Positions 18,760 to 27,500 of a stretch of 64,000 nucleotides of DNA are shown here, piece by piece. Positions within the stretch are counted from its first letter, which is position 1. Each line of letters opens with the position of its first letter. Where the stretch lies: contig NZ_CP010975.1 in NCBI RefSeq assembly GCF_000981765.1, forward strand, positions 1,798,001-1,862,000, given 5' to 3'. Both the position numbers and the translations under genes were made by a program. This DNA is from Kangiella geojedonensis (lineage in GTDB: Bacteria > Pseudomonadota > Gammaproteobacteria > Enterobacterales > Kangiellaceae). Under the pieces are notes generated by a model. The model was not told the DNA's origin and searched no databases. It was given only the letters and a program-made list of their open reading frames with translations.

Positions 18760-20358
18760 ATGTCTCAGGCTACCCAGGATCTCATCCACTCCACTGATGT
18801 TTTAGTCATCGGCAGCGGCGCTGCGGGACTTTCTGTCGCTTTGCGCCTAGCACACAAAGGTAAGATTACCGTTCTCAGCAAGGCCGAAGTCACCGAAGGT
18901 TCGACTTTTTACGCTCAAGGCGGTATCGCCGCTGTATTGGACGAAAACGACACTGTAGACTCGCATGTGGAAGATACCTTAATCGCTGGGGCTGGATTAT
19001 GTCACGAAGACGCGGTTCGATATACCGTAGAACATTCTCGCGAGGCTATTGAGTGGTTAATTGATCGCGGCGTCGCTTTTAGTAAAGAGGATGAGCACTA
19101 TCACCTAACTCGCGAGGGTGGTCATAGTCAGCGTCGAATTATTCACTCTGATGATGCAACTGGCCGAGCCGTTTCGACCACGTTAGTGGCGGCAGTACAA
19201 GCCGAACCCAATATCAACATCCTTGAAAATTATATTGCCGTCGATCTCATCACGGGCGACAAACTAGGTTTAGACCACAATCGCTGCCAAGGCGCTTATG
19301 TTTTAAACCTGAAAGACGATCGCGTTGAAACCATCCGCGCTCGATTTGTGGTGCTAGCAACAGGAGGCGCCAGTAAGGTTTACCTGTATACATCCAATCC
19401 CGACGTCGCCAGTGGTGACGGCATTGCGATGGCATGGCGTGCTGGCTGTAGCGTAGCAAACTTAGAGTTCAATCAATTCCACCCCACCTGCTTGTATCAT
19501 CCAGAAGCTAGAAGTTTCTTGATTACAGAGGCATTACGGGGCGAAGGCGCTTTATTACGTCGCCCTAATGGTGAACGTTTTATGCCAGAGTATGACGAAC
19601 GCGCTGAGTTAGCCCCGAGAGACATTGTCGCCAGAACCATCGATCACGAAGTTAAAAAGTATGGCTTCGAATGTGTCTATTTAGATATTTCGCACAAAGA
19701 ACCAGAATTTATTAAGAGTCACTTCCCGACTATTTATAAACAGTGCCTCCAGTATGGTATTGATATCACCGTTGATGCTATTCCAGTGGTCCCAGCAGCC
19801 CACTACACATGTGGTGGCGTTCGTGTTGACACCAATAGCCGCACCGATATTGAAGGCTTATACGCGGTTGGAGAAGTTGCTTTCACTGGACTACATGGCG
19901 CTAATCGCATGGCCAGCAACTCCCTGCTTGAATGCTTGGTCTATGCCCAATCGGCAGCCCAAGATATTGAGCTATCATGGGACGACATTGACGTTCCTGC
20001 GCTCCTTCCTCCATGGGACGAAAGTCAGGTCACTGACTCTGATGAGGAAATCGTACTCAGCCACAACTGGCACGAATTGCGTCAATTGATGTGGGACTAC
20101 GTTGGAATTGTCAGAACCGACAAACGCTTACAAAGAGCGATGCGACGGATTGAGTTACTTCAGCAGGAAATCCATGAATATTATACGAACTTCAAAGTCA
20201 GTAATGATTTAATTGAATTACGTAATCTAGTATTAAACGCAGAGTTGATCGTCAAATGCGCCATGCAACGTAAAGAAAGTCGTGGCTTGCACTTCACTTT
20301 AGACTACCCGCAACTCTCCGATCACGCGAAAGACTCGATATTGACGCCTGACCAATAG
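18760..20358 (+). CDS. nadB: L-aspartate oxidase
   Basis: FAD enzyme making iminoaspartate, the first step of NAD synthesis. 532 residues. FAD motif [18 protein letters not shown] at 15-32; the substrate region [24 protein letters not shown] and active-site arginine region ([10 protein letters not shown]) are the fumarate-reductase-flavoprotein signatures; [20 protein letters not shown] is the NadB fingerprint. The C-terminal helical domain ([13 protein letters not shown]) completes the family layout. No convincing ribosome site precedes the ATG. Confidence 0.97.
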   Translation: MSQATQDLIHSTDVLVIGSGAAGLSVALRLAHKGKITVLSKAEVTEGSTFYAQGGIAAVLDENDTVDSHVEDTLIAGAGLCHEDAVRYTVEHSREAIEWLIDRGVAFSKEDEHYHLTREGGHSQRRIIHSDDATGRAVSTTLVAAVQAEPNINILENYIAVDLITGDKLGLDHNRCQGAYVLNLKDDRVETIRARFVVLATGGASKVYLYTSNPDVASGDGIAMAWRAGCSVANLEFNQFHPTCLYHPEARSFLITEALRGEGALLRRPNGERFMPEYDERAELAPRDIVARTIDHEVKKYGFECVYLDISHKEPEFIKSHFPTIYKQCLQYGIDITVDAIPVVPAAHYTCGGVRVDTNSRTDIEGLYAVGEVAFTGLHGANRMASNSLLECLVYAQSAAQDIELSWDDIDVPALLPPWDESQVTDSDEEIVLSHNWHELRQLMWDYVGIVRTDKRLQRAMRRIELLQQEIHEYYTNFKVSNDLIELRNLVLNAELIVKCAMQRKESRGLHFTLDYPQLSDHAKDSILTPDQ

Positions 20359-20373
20359 TAAAACAAAGCTTAT

Positions 20374-20805
20374 CTACTTTGCCTTGTAAAACTTGAGGGT
20401 ACGCGATAAGTGGCTAAAGTCTGATCGTTTCATCGCATCTCGAAACAATATGAGTTGACGAACAGCAGTTGGTTGAGATGGATCAAGATGCCGGTACTTG
20501 AGCGTAATCCACAGAGGCCAATTCACGCTGTCTCTTTTAATTTCTATCGCCACCTTGAGATCATTCTCTACAATAAACCACTGCCCTTCATAAAAGATAA
20601 CTTCCGTAATATCATCGTATAAATGGTTAAGCTGTTTAATTTGCCAAGCCCCGAGCAATAGAGTAATAGGCATACCTATCAAGGCAAAGGTCCAATACTC
20701 TTGTACCAATGCTGCCACCACAAACAGTACCAAAAAGGCCATCCACAACAGTCCAAACACTTGCCTGCTTGTTTTCGGCGTTTTGAGCTCTACCCTGAAA
20801 TTCAT
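20374..20805 (-). CDS. YgfX (CptA)-like inner-membrane protein
   Basis: 143 residues. Two adjacent membrane helices (about 18-35 and 38-52: GLLWMAFLVLFVVAALVQ, YWTFALIGMPITLLLGAW), then a soluble C-terminal part (FIVENDLKVAIEIKRDSVNWPLWITLKY). Layout and place directly after sdhE match YgfX. In Escherichia coli YgfX was reported as a toxin paired with YgfY/SdhE, but it is also linked to SdhE function. Identity rests mainly on context and topology. Confidence 0.75.
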   Translation of the reverse strand: MNFRVELKTPKTSRQVFGLLWMAFLVLFVVAALVQEYWTFALIGMPITLLLGAWQIKQLNHLYDDITEVIFYEGQWFIVENDLKVAIEIKRDSVNWPLWITLKYRHLDPSQPTAVRQLILFRDAMKRSDFSHLSRTLKFYKAK

Positions 20806-20806
20806 G

Positions 20807-21061
20807 CTATTTGATTTGCTGCTCTACGAACTGCTTGATCGAACCAACCAGTTCAGCATACTCGTCTTTTGGCGTCTCAAAGCCCATGATCCAAGCATAT
20901 AAATCAGGATCGGTTTCCTCTAAAAACTGCTGATACTGCGCGAGTTCACTGGAAGAAAAGTCTGCGCCCTTCTGCTCTAAATAAGGCAGTAACACTACAT
21001 CTAATTCAAGCATTCCACGGCGACTTGCCCACTGTAACTTTTTTAATTCTTGCTCGGTCAC
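20807..21061 (-). CDS. sdhE: FAD assembly factor SdhE (YgfY/CptB)
   Basis: 84 residues with the family motif RRGMLELDVVLLPYL (RGxxE, flavinylation-contact) and a helical bundle ending AWIMGFETPKDEY. It promotes covalent FAD attachment to succinate dehydrogenase. The next gene (ygfX-like) begins one base after its stop. Confidence 0.93.
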   Translation of the reverse strand: MTEQELKKLQWASRRGMLELDVVLLPYLEQKGADFSSSELAQYQQFLEETDPDLYAWIMGFETPKDEYAELVGSIKQFVEQQIK

Positions 21062-21223
21062 GATACGACCCTTTATGCTGAAGGAAATTTTTGTTAATTA
21101 TACCGTTATAACCAATGAATTTGGAAATTAGACTGCAAAACGACGTAGTTTAGGAGTAAAATCATTGCAGCAAAACATTCAGCCCATGTGCCAGTCAGCA
21201 CTACAGTGGATAATAAGGGTACT

Positions 21224-22144
21224 ATGAACTTTACCAATCAAGATGCTATTCAGCATATCCCACAATTACAGAATATCGCTTGTGAACTTGGAAGCCTAGG
21301 TGTTATCGAAGTCTCTGGCGAAGACAGTCACAAACTACTGCAAGGCCAGTTAACCTGTGACATGAACCTTATTGATGACACACAAGCCAGCCTCGGCGGG
21401 CTTTGTAGCGTCAAAGGCCGTTTGCACAGCGTATTTTACATTATGAAATTCGAGCAGAGTTATTTATTGCTGCTACCTAAGGATAATCTCTCGCATGTGC
21501 TAGAAACACTGACGAAATACGCAGCCTTCTTCCAGGTCGAGCTAACCGATGCCAGTATAGACTACGAACTCTGGGGACATACTCAAAAAGCTCCCGGTAA
21601 CCACTCAGCCGAGCTCGAGGTATTATCAGTTACAAACCACGGTGGCATTTACGATCTGCATCTCAACAGCCTATTTAATGCATCGATACTGATCAGCCGT
21701 AAAGAGCGTGCTAGTGAATTAGTCAGCATGCTTGCCGGTACGACCTTAGCCGATAAGAATGCTTGGGACTATATTGAGTTACAAGCTCACATCCCCATGT
21801 TCAGTCAGAGCTCCATTGAAAAGCACTTGCCCCACAGCGTGGGACTCCATCAAATTGGCGGCGTCAGTTTTGATAAAGGTTGTTACACCGGTCAAGAAAT
21901 TGTCGCCAGGATGCACTATCGTGGCAAACTCAAAACCCATGCGGTGTTAGTTGCTAGCGACTCTGAAGTTGAGTTTCAGGAGCTGGATAAGGTTTATAAC
22001 GACGATGATAAAAAAGCCGGTGAATTAATTCGCACCACGATTTTTGATCATAAAACCTACGCGCTTATTAGCCTCAATGACAGTGCTTTAGAAGAGTCGC
22101 TAAAGATTGGAGACGATAAAGTACCAGCGACACTTCTTAAATAA
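21224..22144 (+). CDS. ygfZ: tRNA-modifying/folate-binding protein YgfZ
   Basis: 306 residues from ATG 21224. The YgfZ/GcvT signature GGVSFDKGCYTGQEIVARMHYRGK, with its cysteine, is intact near residue 215. N-terminal part (LGVIEVSGEDSHKLLQGQLTCDM) fits the folate-binding fold. YgfZ supports iron-sulfur enzymes such as MiaB. The ATG at 21188 in the same frame lacks a ribosome site, while TAAGGG precedes 21224. Located next to sdhE as in enterobacteria. Confidence 0.93.
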   Translation: MNFTNQDAIQHIPQLQNIACELGSLGVIEVSGEDSHKLLQGQLTCDMNLIDDTQASLGGLCSVKGRLHSVFYIMKFEQSYLLLLPKDNLSHVLETLTKYAAFFQVELTDASIDYELWGHTQKAPGNHSAELEVLSVTNHGGIYDLHLNSLFNASILISRKERASELVSMLAGTTLADKNAWDYIELQAHIPMFSQSSIEKHLPHSVGLHQIGGVSFDKGCYTGQEIVARMHYRGKLKTHAVLVASDSEVEFQELDKVYNDDDKKAGELIRTTIFDHKTYALISLNDSALEESLKIGDDKVPATLLK

Positions 22145-22153
22145 CTCAAATAT

Positions 22154-22179
22154 AAAAGGCGCCTAACAACGCCTTTTTT
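22154..22179 (+). terminator. Rho-independent terminator of ygfZ
   Basis: AAGGCG (22156-22161) pairs with CGCCTT (22170-22175) around an 8-base loop, followed by a T-run; begins 10 bases after the stop codon. Confidence 0.88.
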
Positions 22180-22194
22180 GATCCAGCCTCTAAA

Positions 22195-22836
22195 TTACTT
22201 GTCATCTAGTGCCAATTTAGCCGCTGTTAATAGTAGCTCTGGCTTAATACGAACCTTGTAGTTTGGATTCGCGTATTGAAATTGAATCATCCCATCCGTA
22301 TCGAAAATATAAACAGCTGGTACAGGCAAAGTGCTTTTATCATCGCCCGCCAAACGCGCAGTCTTGCCACCGATTGACTTCACTTTACTGTTATAGTCTT
22401 CAGAGATATGGAAAGCCAAACCAAACTGAGTAGTAGCTTTTAGCTGATAATCAGAAATCAGTTCATAGCTTAGCTCTTTATCTTTGCTGGTTTTTTGCAA
22501 AGCGCTTGGCGTATCAGGACTGATCGCTAGTAATTGATAACCTAGATTCGATAAGTCGTCTTCGATTTGTTGAATTTGACTCAGCTGTGCGTTACAAAAT
22601 GGGCACCAGCCACCGCGGTAGAATAATAAGACAGTCGGTTTTTGTGCAATTTTCTCGCGTAAGTTAAAAGGTTTACCGTCGCTAGAGAATAGGATAATGT
22701 CAGGTGCGTCCTGACCAATCATTAGCGGCGATACATCATTCGGATCGTCAACCACTTTTGTTCTATCTAGGGCAAGCGCGCTGAAGGAAAGTAATGCCAT
22801 TAGCGTTAAAGCCGTCAGTTGTAACAGTCGTTTCAT
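22195..22836 (-). CDS. Exported peroxiredoxin-like/AhpC-TSA family protein
   Basis: 213 residues from ATG 22836 (GAAGG five bases upstream; the frame opens further to 22860 without such a site). Signal peptide MKRLLQLTALTLMALLSFSALA. A thioredoxin-fold domain follows with the redox motif FYRGGWCPFCNAQL, a CPFC pair typical of peroxiredoxin-like proteins, and a YIFDTDGMIQFQYANPNYKVRIKP strand near the C-terminus. Periplasmic reduction of peroxides or of oxidised thiols is likely; the reductant is unknown. Confidence 0.85.
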   Translation of the reverse strand: MKRLLQLTALTLMALLSFSALALDRTKVVDDPNDVSPLMIGQDAPDIILFSSDGKPFNLREKIAQKPTVLLFYRGGWCPFCNAQLSQIQQIEDDLSNLGYQLLAISPDTPSALQKTSKDKELSYELISDYQLKATTQFGLAFHISEDYNSKVKSIGGKTARLAGDDKSTLPVPAVYIFDTDGMIQFQYANPNYKVRIKPELLLTAAKLALDDK

Positions 22837-22911
22837 AAATACCTTCTTATACATGGTCATTAATAGTTAGCCATTAGAGCGCAAAGCCACTGATTTGTTA
22901 CAAATCAGTAT

Positions 22912-22938
22912 AAAAAAAGCGACCAGAAGGCCGCTTTT
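22912..22938 (-). terminator. Rho-independent terminator of the DUF885 gene
   Basis: Minus strand AAAAGCG pairs with CGCTTTT around a 10-base loop and continues into seven T; starts 17 bases after the DUF885 stop codon. Confidence 0.8.
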
Positions 22939-22955
22939 CTTGATACAAGTCTCAA

Positions 22956-24815
22956 TTAAGCTTTTTGGGACTGAATCCACCGTTTGATTTTTTTCTCTAA
23001 AATATTCAAGGGTAACGCACCATCTTTTAACACTTGGTGGTGGAACTCACGAATATCGAAGCTTTCACCCAACTCATTTTCAGCTAATGTTCTCAGTTCA
23101 CGAATCTTTAACTGACCAATTTTATACGCCAGCGCTTGGCTTGGAATCGCCATAAAGCGTTCCGCCTCAGATACACGACGCGCTTCAGCAGCCGCTGAAT
23201 TTTGCTCCATGTAATCTAAAACTTCTTCTCGCGTCCAACCTTTAGCATGGATACCTGTATCCACCACCAAACGAATAGCACGCCAAAGCTCAGCACCTAA
23301 AGCACCGTAGTATTGATAGGGGTCCGTATAAACGCCCATCTCTTTACCCAAAGATTCCGAATATAAGCCCCAGCCTTCGATAAAGGCTGTTGTGCCTCCG
23401 AAGCGGCGGAACGCAGGAATATCTTTAAGCTCTTGCTGTGTCGAGATTTGGAAATGATGCCCTGGTACAGCCTCATGCAAATACAGCGACTCTACAGTCC
23501 ACGTAGGGCGAGCACTCAAGTCATAAGTGTTCACATAAAAAATACCAGGACGCGAACCATCTGGCGCTGGACGTTGATAGGATGCTGACGATGATGATTG
23601 CTCACGGAACGCTTCGACGGGGCGAATTTCAAACTGCGCCTCTGGAATTACTTTAAACAAATCAGGCGCCGTTTTATCCAGCTGCGCTCTTAAGTCTTCA
23701 TAAGCTTGTAGCATGTCTTCTTTTGAATCAAAAATGAACTGAGGATCGTTTTTAGTAAACTCAAAGAATTCATGTAAACTTCCTTCAAAGCCCACCTGCT
23801 CCATGACATCTTTCATCTCTTCATGAATACGGGCAACTTCGTCCAAGCCAATTTGATGAATCTCATCAGGCGTTAGATCTGTGCTAGTCGTTTGCTTCAC
23901 TTTATAGGCATACCATTCTTTACCATTTGGTAGAGCCACCATGCCAGCCGTATCACGAGCAGCAGGAATGTATTCGTCTTTAATGAAGTCGTGCATGCGG
24001 GTGTACATTGGCACAACCATGGTTTTGATGGTATTAACGTACTCTTTGGTTAAACGTTGCTTATCTTCCGGAGAAAAACTCTCAGGCATGCTATCAATCG
24101 GTTTGTAGAACAAACTTTGCTCAACATCATCGACCATATGCGCTTTAAGTTGCGGAAGGACCTTAACCATCAAAGCTTTAGGTTGCACAACACCATTTTC
24201 CATGCCGGTACGCATGTTATCGATGATGACATCAACACCCGCATAAGCTTCGTCTAAACGATTTAACCAGTTTTCATAATCTTTAACGGTTTTGAACGGC
24301 TGGGCGCTTTGACCCGAACCCAACATAGCGAAGAAGTTGAAAGGGTTATAAAACTGCTGAATCGGTTGCATATAGTCGGGGTACTTTGTCCCTTCAATCT
24401 CAGCTTCCCTTTCATTCTTGAAGATCTGATAGCTCAATAAGGCTTGCCCTTCGAGCTCCGACTCATCAATTTGATTGATTTTCTCCAAGTATTTTTTACT
24501 GAACGCTAATGCTTCTGCTCTTCCTTTCTCGGTACCAAAGTCACCCAACGTATCGTTATAACGATCATCACCCATAAAGGTTGCATTTAACGGGTTCATT
24601 TTTAGGTTTTCTTCCCAGTATGCCTCGTAAATCGCATTGGCTTTTTCCGCTTCTGACAGTTCTTTTACGGTCTCGGCAGCAGTTTTCTCGGCGACTTGTT
24701 GCGTATTGGTAGAAGGTTCAGCTGAAGTAACTTGGTCTTTTGACTCTTCATTTCCACAAGCACTAAGCATGACAGCCATCGCAATCGCAGACACTTTAAA
24801 CTTTAACGATCTCAT
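22956..24815 (-). CDS. DUF885 family lipoprotein (putative zinc peptidase), copy A
   Basis: 619 residues. Lipoprotein signal MRSLKFKVSAIAMAVMLSAC with lipobox LSAC. A low-complexity T/E/A-rich linker precedes the DUF885 domain (about 55-615). Near residue 450 the motif LHEAVPGHHFQ and, downstream, FIEGWGLYSESLG resemble the zinc and catalytic residues of a gluzincin-type peptidase. DUF885 proteins are thought to be peptidases or hydrolases; substrate unknown. Clearly paralogous to the gene at 35543-37393. Confidence 0.88.
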   Translation of the reverse strand: MRSLKFKVSAIAMAVMLSACGNEESKDQVTSAEPSTNTQQVAEKTAAETVKELSEAEKANAIYEAYWEENLKMNPLNATFMGDDRYNDTLGDFGTEKGRAEALAFSKKYLEKINQIDESELEGQALLSYQIFKNEREAEIEGTKYPDYMQPIQQFYNPFNFFAMLGSGQSAQPFKTVKDYENWLNRLDEAYAGVDVIIDNMRTGMENGVVQPKALMVKVLPQLKAHMVDDVEQSLFYKPIDSMPESFSPEDKQRLTKEYVNTIKTMVVPMYTRMHDFIKDEYIPAARDTAGMVALPNGKEWYAYKVKQTTSTDLTPDEIHQIGLDEVARIHEEMKDVMEQVGFEGSLHEFFEFTKNDPQFIFDSKEDMLQAYEDLRAQLDKTAPDLFKVIPEAQFEIRPVEAFREQSSSSASYQRPAPDGSRPGIFYVNTYDLSARPTWTVESLYLHEAVPGHHFQISTQQELKDIPAFRRFGGTTAFIEGWGLYSESLGKEMGVYTDPYQYYGALGAELWRAIRLVVDTGIHAKGWTREEVLDYMEQNSAAAEARRVSEAERFMAIPSQALAYKIGQLKIRELRTLAENELGESFDIREFHHQVLKDGALPLNILEKKIKRWIQSQKA

Positions 24816-24976
24816 GGGGGCTCCTCATCTATTATTGTCTGGTATTCTTTTAAAATCAGACGGTTAACTGACTTTATCAGGTTATTAATTTTCAGCTAAT
24901 CACTATACCGATTAAGTCAAAACATCACAAAGTCGAGAAGTAACAAATTATTGCGTTAGGAAAAAGGTTTAGCCAT

Positions 24977-25001
24977 AAAAAAAAGCCCCTCGAAAGGGGC
25001 T
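24977..25001 (-). terminator. Rho-independent terminator of the 484-residue subtilisin gene
   Basis: Minus strand AGCCCC pairs with GGGGCT around a 6-base loop followed by eight T; begins 15 bases after the stop codon. Confidence 0.9.
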
Positions 25002-25015
25002 ATGACTACTGATGA

Positions 25016-26470
25016 TTACTCATCGAGGAACTCTAAATTTAACAACCCTTCTGCATGAGGGAACTCTTGGTTATAAACATCATCGGTGTCGGTCGCGTTA
25101 TCAATAACCACAGATAAAGGAATTGTAGCGTTATCAACTAACATTTGACGAACGTTTTGCAACGCTGAGAAATCCATTGACTGTGGATACTTCTCTAACA
25201 CCAATGCTGCACCGCCAGCAACTGCAGGAGATGCCATCGAGGTGCCGCTTAAGCGTGTATTGGCATGAGTACGATTCAAAGACTCAATCTGGTTACCCGG
25301 TGCAGCTATTGTGATCACACCGGAAGGCAGTGAACTCCAATCATTAGCCCCTTCGCCCCAGTTACTAAAGTCATTGAATGCTGCTTCACCAGTGTCAGCG
25401 TCATAACTCACGTACGAGCTAACCGCAATGGTTGAGTTAAACTTAGCCGGGCTAAATCCAGCCGCATCAGCAGATGAGTTACCCGCAGCAACCACAATCA
25501 CCATGCCTTGGTGAGCAGCGTTACAGTAGGCTTCAGCAACAAAGTGATCACCTTCATAGCCTTCTTCGGTACAGGTTCCCGCGGCTTCATCATCCCCACC
25601 ACCCAAGCTCAAATTTGCAACCGCTGGTTGACCATGACCAAGCATGTCAAACACAGACCAGTTTAAGCCTGCTAGAATTGCCGAGCCCGGGCAAGATCCA
25701 GCTGCGGAACAGACTTTAACAGCATGGATAGTGGCTTCAGGGGCGACGCCTAACGAATCAATATCGTTATCTAATGCTCCGATAGTTCCTGCAACGTGTG
25801 TACCATGGCCATTATCATCTGAGTAAGGGTATGGGCATAGCTCAGTATCACCAGGACGGAAGCAGAATTCCGGCGCATAGGATAAACCTAAGTTACCGGC
25901 AATATCTTTATGATCGGCATCAATACCACTGTCTATCACATATACGTTCTGACCGGCTCCTTTATAGCTTGAGTTTACTGAGCCTGAATCGGCAGGCCCC
26001 TGCGGCACAGACTGTGGCCACTCAACTAGCTGGCGGCGATTCTTATAAGCGCCATAGTTGTTATTAAAACGAGTCTTCTGCGAATCTAGTAAATGATACT
26101 CTTTATCACGATAAACGGCTTCAACATTAGGGTTCCTTTGCAAAGCATTCATTTGCGACTGATTAACAGTAGCTGCGAAACCGTAGTATGTATTGCTGTA
26201 GACAAACTTTGGCTGAATACCTGCTTGGCTCACAAACTTGTTCACTTGGTTCTTGCGAATGTTTGCTTGTGCTTTATGATAAGCCACAGGGTTCGCTGAA
26301 CTGGCTTTCATATTTTGCTGCTGTGCAGCACTAATACTAAAGGGAGAGTTTTGGTTTTTGAGTTTAACAATAATGTCAAATTCTTGCTCAGCCTGAGCAC
26401 TAAAAGTTGCACCACCGAGTGCAGCAACAATCAAGCTGGCAGTTAATTTTTTTGTAAATCCTTGATACAT
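25016..26470 (-). CDS. Secreted S8 subtilisin-like serine protease
   Basis: 484 residues from ATG 26470, which has AGAGG eight bases upstream; an in-frame GTG at 26479 lies inside that site and is rejected. Signal peptide about 1-28 (ending SAQA). An I9 propeptide follows (about 30-125, FDIIVKLKNQ... VEAVYRDKE). The catalytic domain has Asp180 (VIDSGID), His222 (NGHGTHVAG), oxyanion Asn (VVAAGNSS) and Ser411 (SGTSMASP). Four or more cysteines suggest disulfides. There is no C-terminal anchor. It may be cotranscribed with the upstream lipoprotein gene (28-base gap). Confidence 0.93.
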   Translation of the reverse strand: MYQGFTKKLTASLIVAALGGATFSAQAEQEFDIIVKLKNQNSPFSISAAQQQNMKASSANPVAYHKAQANIRKNQVNKFVSQAGIQPKFVYSNTYYGFAATVNQSQMNALQRNPNVEAVYRDKEYHLLDSQKTRFNNNYGAYKNRRQLVEWPQSVPQGPADSGSVNSSYKGAGQNVYVIDSGIDADHKDIAGNLGLSYAPEFCFRPGDTELCPYPYSDDNGHGTHVAGTIGALDNDIDSLGVAPEATIHAVKVCSAAGSCPGSAILAGLNWSVFDMLGHGQPAVANLSLGGGDDEAAGTCTEEGYEGDHFVAEAYCNAAHQGMVIVVAAGNSSADAAGFSPAKFNSTIAVSSYVSYDADTGEAAFNDFSNWGEGANDWSSLPSGVITIAAPGNQIESLNRTHANTRLSGTSMASPAVAGGAALVLEKYPQSMDFSALQNVRQMLVDNATIPLSVVIDNATDTDDVYNQEFPHAEGLLNLEFLDE

Positions 26471-26498
26471 AATAATCACCTCTTTGCTTGAATTCTAA

Positions 26499-27356
26499 TT
26501 ACGATTGTTTTGCGAGTTTCGATAGAACGTTATGATTGAACATCAGCTGGAATTTCTTAGGTAATTCAAACTCCATGCCATTATCAAACTGTAAAGATAT
26601 ATCTACAGGCTTGAGGTGCTCAGTGTTATTAATAATCGTATTAAGAAGTGTTTTGGAATTCTTTTGGTTTTTAATATGTAACTCTACATTACTAAATCCT
26701 GCCACATTGACATCAATAGTGTAAGGCTCTACATTTACAGGCCGACCGTCAAATTCTATCTTAGTAATAGCCATTTTCACTTGTTCTAAACTACCACCAT
26801 TGGCAACCAGTTTAGAAAGCAAATCTGAAGAATTTTTGACTGACGACTGCAAATCAACATCAAATGCGTCAATTTCGGTTTCACCACCCGTGATTGAAAG
26901 AATTAACCCAGGTTCAATCCAGTTTCCTTCATCATCTAGCGGGTGAGACCGGTCAAAGTTATCGATCCCCCCGACTGTATCCGGATCGGTATCGGTAGCA
27001 ATCCAATACTTCTTGAAAGTACCTCCAGCAAAACCTCTTGCATTATTAAACTTATCTCCATCAACAAAAATTCCTGGTCGTGTTGGATAAGAATTGTTAA
27101 CGATATTACGATAACTTTTAATCACGTTTTTAAATGAAAAATTTTGTTTTTGCCAACGTAAGTTGTTGTACCGAGCTGTATAAACATAAGTGCCGTCATA
27201 GTCTGCACCGTAACCACTTACGACAGTACTTAAACTATTAAGGTGAGCTTCTTTTTGTGTTTTATGAGCTGGGTGTCCAGTGTAGTCCGAGTAGCCACAA
27301 CCGACGCCAATAAGAGCCATAGTGGATACAATTAGTGTGGGGAAAAGCTTAGTCAT
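26499..27356 (-). CDS. Uncharacterised lipoprotein upstream of a subtilisin gene
   Basis: 285 residues from ATG 27356, preceded by GGAGG; a longer frame to 27395 lacks a ribosome site. Lipoprotein signal MTKLFPTLIVSTMALIGVGC (Cys20). I recognise no family. The body is rich in Asn, Asp, Gly and aromatic residues with predicted beta structure (GADYDGTYVYTARYNN, DTDPDTVGGIDNFD). It reads into the S8 gene 28 bases downstream, so the pair may be an operon; a role as protease partner, inhibitor or surface receptor is guesswork. Confidence 0.7.
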   Translation of the reverse strand: MTKLFPTLIVSTMALIGVGCGYSDYTGHPAHKTQKEAHLNSLSTVVSGYGADYDGTYVYTARYNNLRWQKQNFSFKNVIKSYRNIVNNSYPTRPGIFVDGDKFNNARGFAGGTFKKYWIATDTDPDTVGGIDNFDRSHPLDDEGNWIEPGLILSITGGETEIDAFDVDLQSSVKNSSDLLSKLVANGGSLEQVKMAITKIEFDGRPVNVEPYTIDVNVAGFSNVELHIKNQKNSKTLLNTIINNTEHLKPVDISLQFDNGMEFELPKKFQLMFNHNVLSKLAKQS

Positions 27357-27407
27357 TCCTGACCTCCATATTATACTAATCAAGTATTTACCCAATTTTT
27401 AGAATTG

Positions 27408-27463
27408 ATAATTGTGTTTTTTTTTACAATTATGTCATGATGCTATCCGTTTGAAGTTTCAAA
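27408..27463. promoter_or_regulatory. Two inverted repeats in the divergent subtilisin/lipoprotein control region
   Basis: ATAATTGT (27408-27415) and ACAATTAT (27426-27433) form an 8-bp inverted repeat around a T-run; a second, TTTGAA-GT-TTCAAA, lies at 27450-27463, about 40 bases before the TTG start of the plus-strand gene. Either could be an operator shared by the two divergent genes. No known consensus matches. Confidence 0.3.
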
Positions 27464-27500
27464 TTTCCTATCAATTTAACTAACGGAAGCGACATCAATA

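Noticed and set aside
20374-21061. A new toxin-antitoxin pair
   Set aside because: The two genes match the known SdhE/YgfX (CptB/CptA) pair in its normal setting; the toxin claim is a published idea about YgfX and not visible here.
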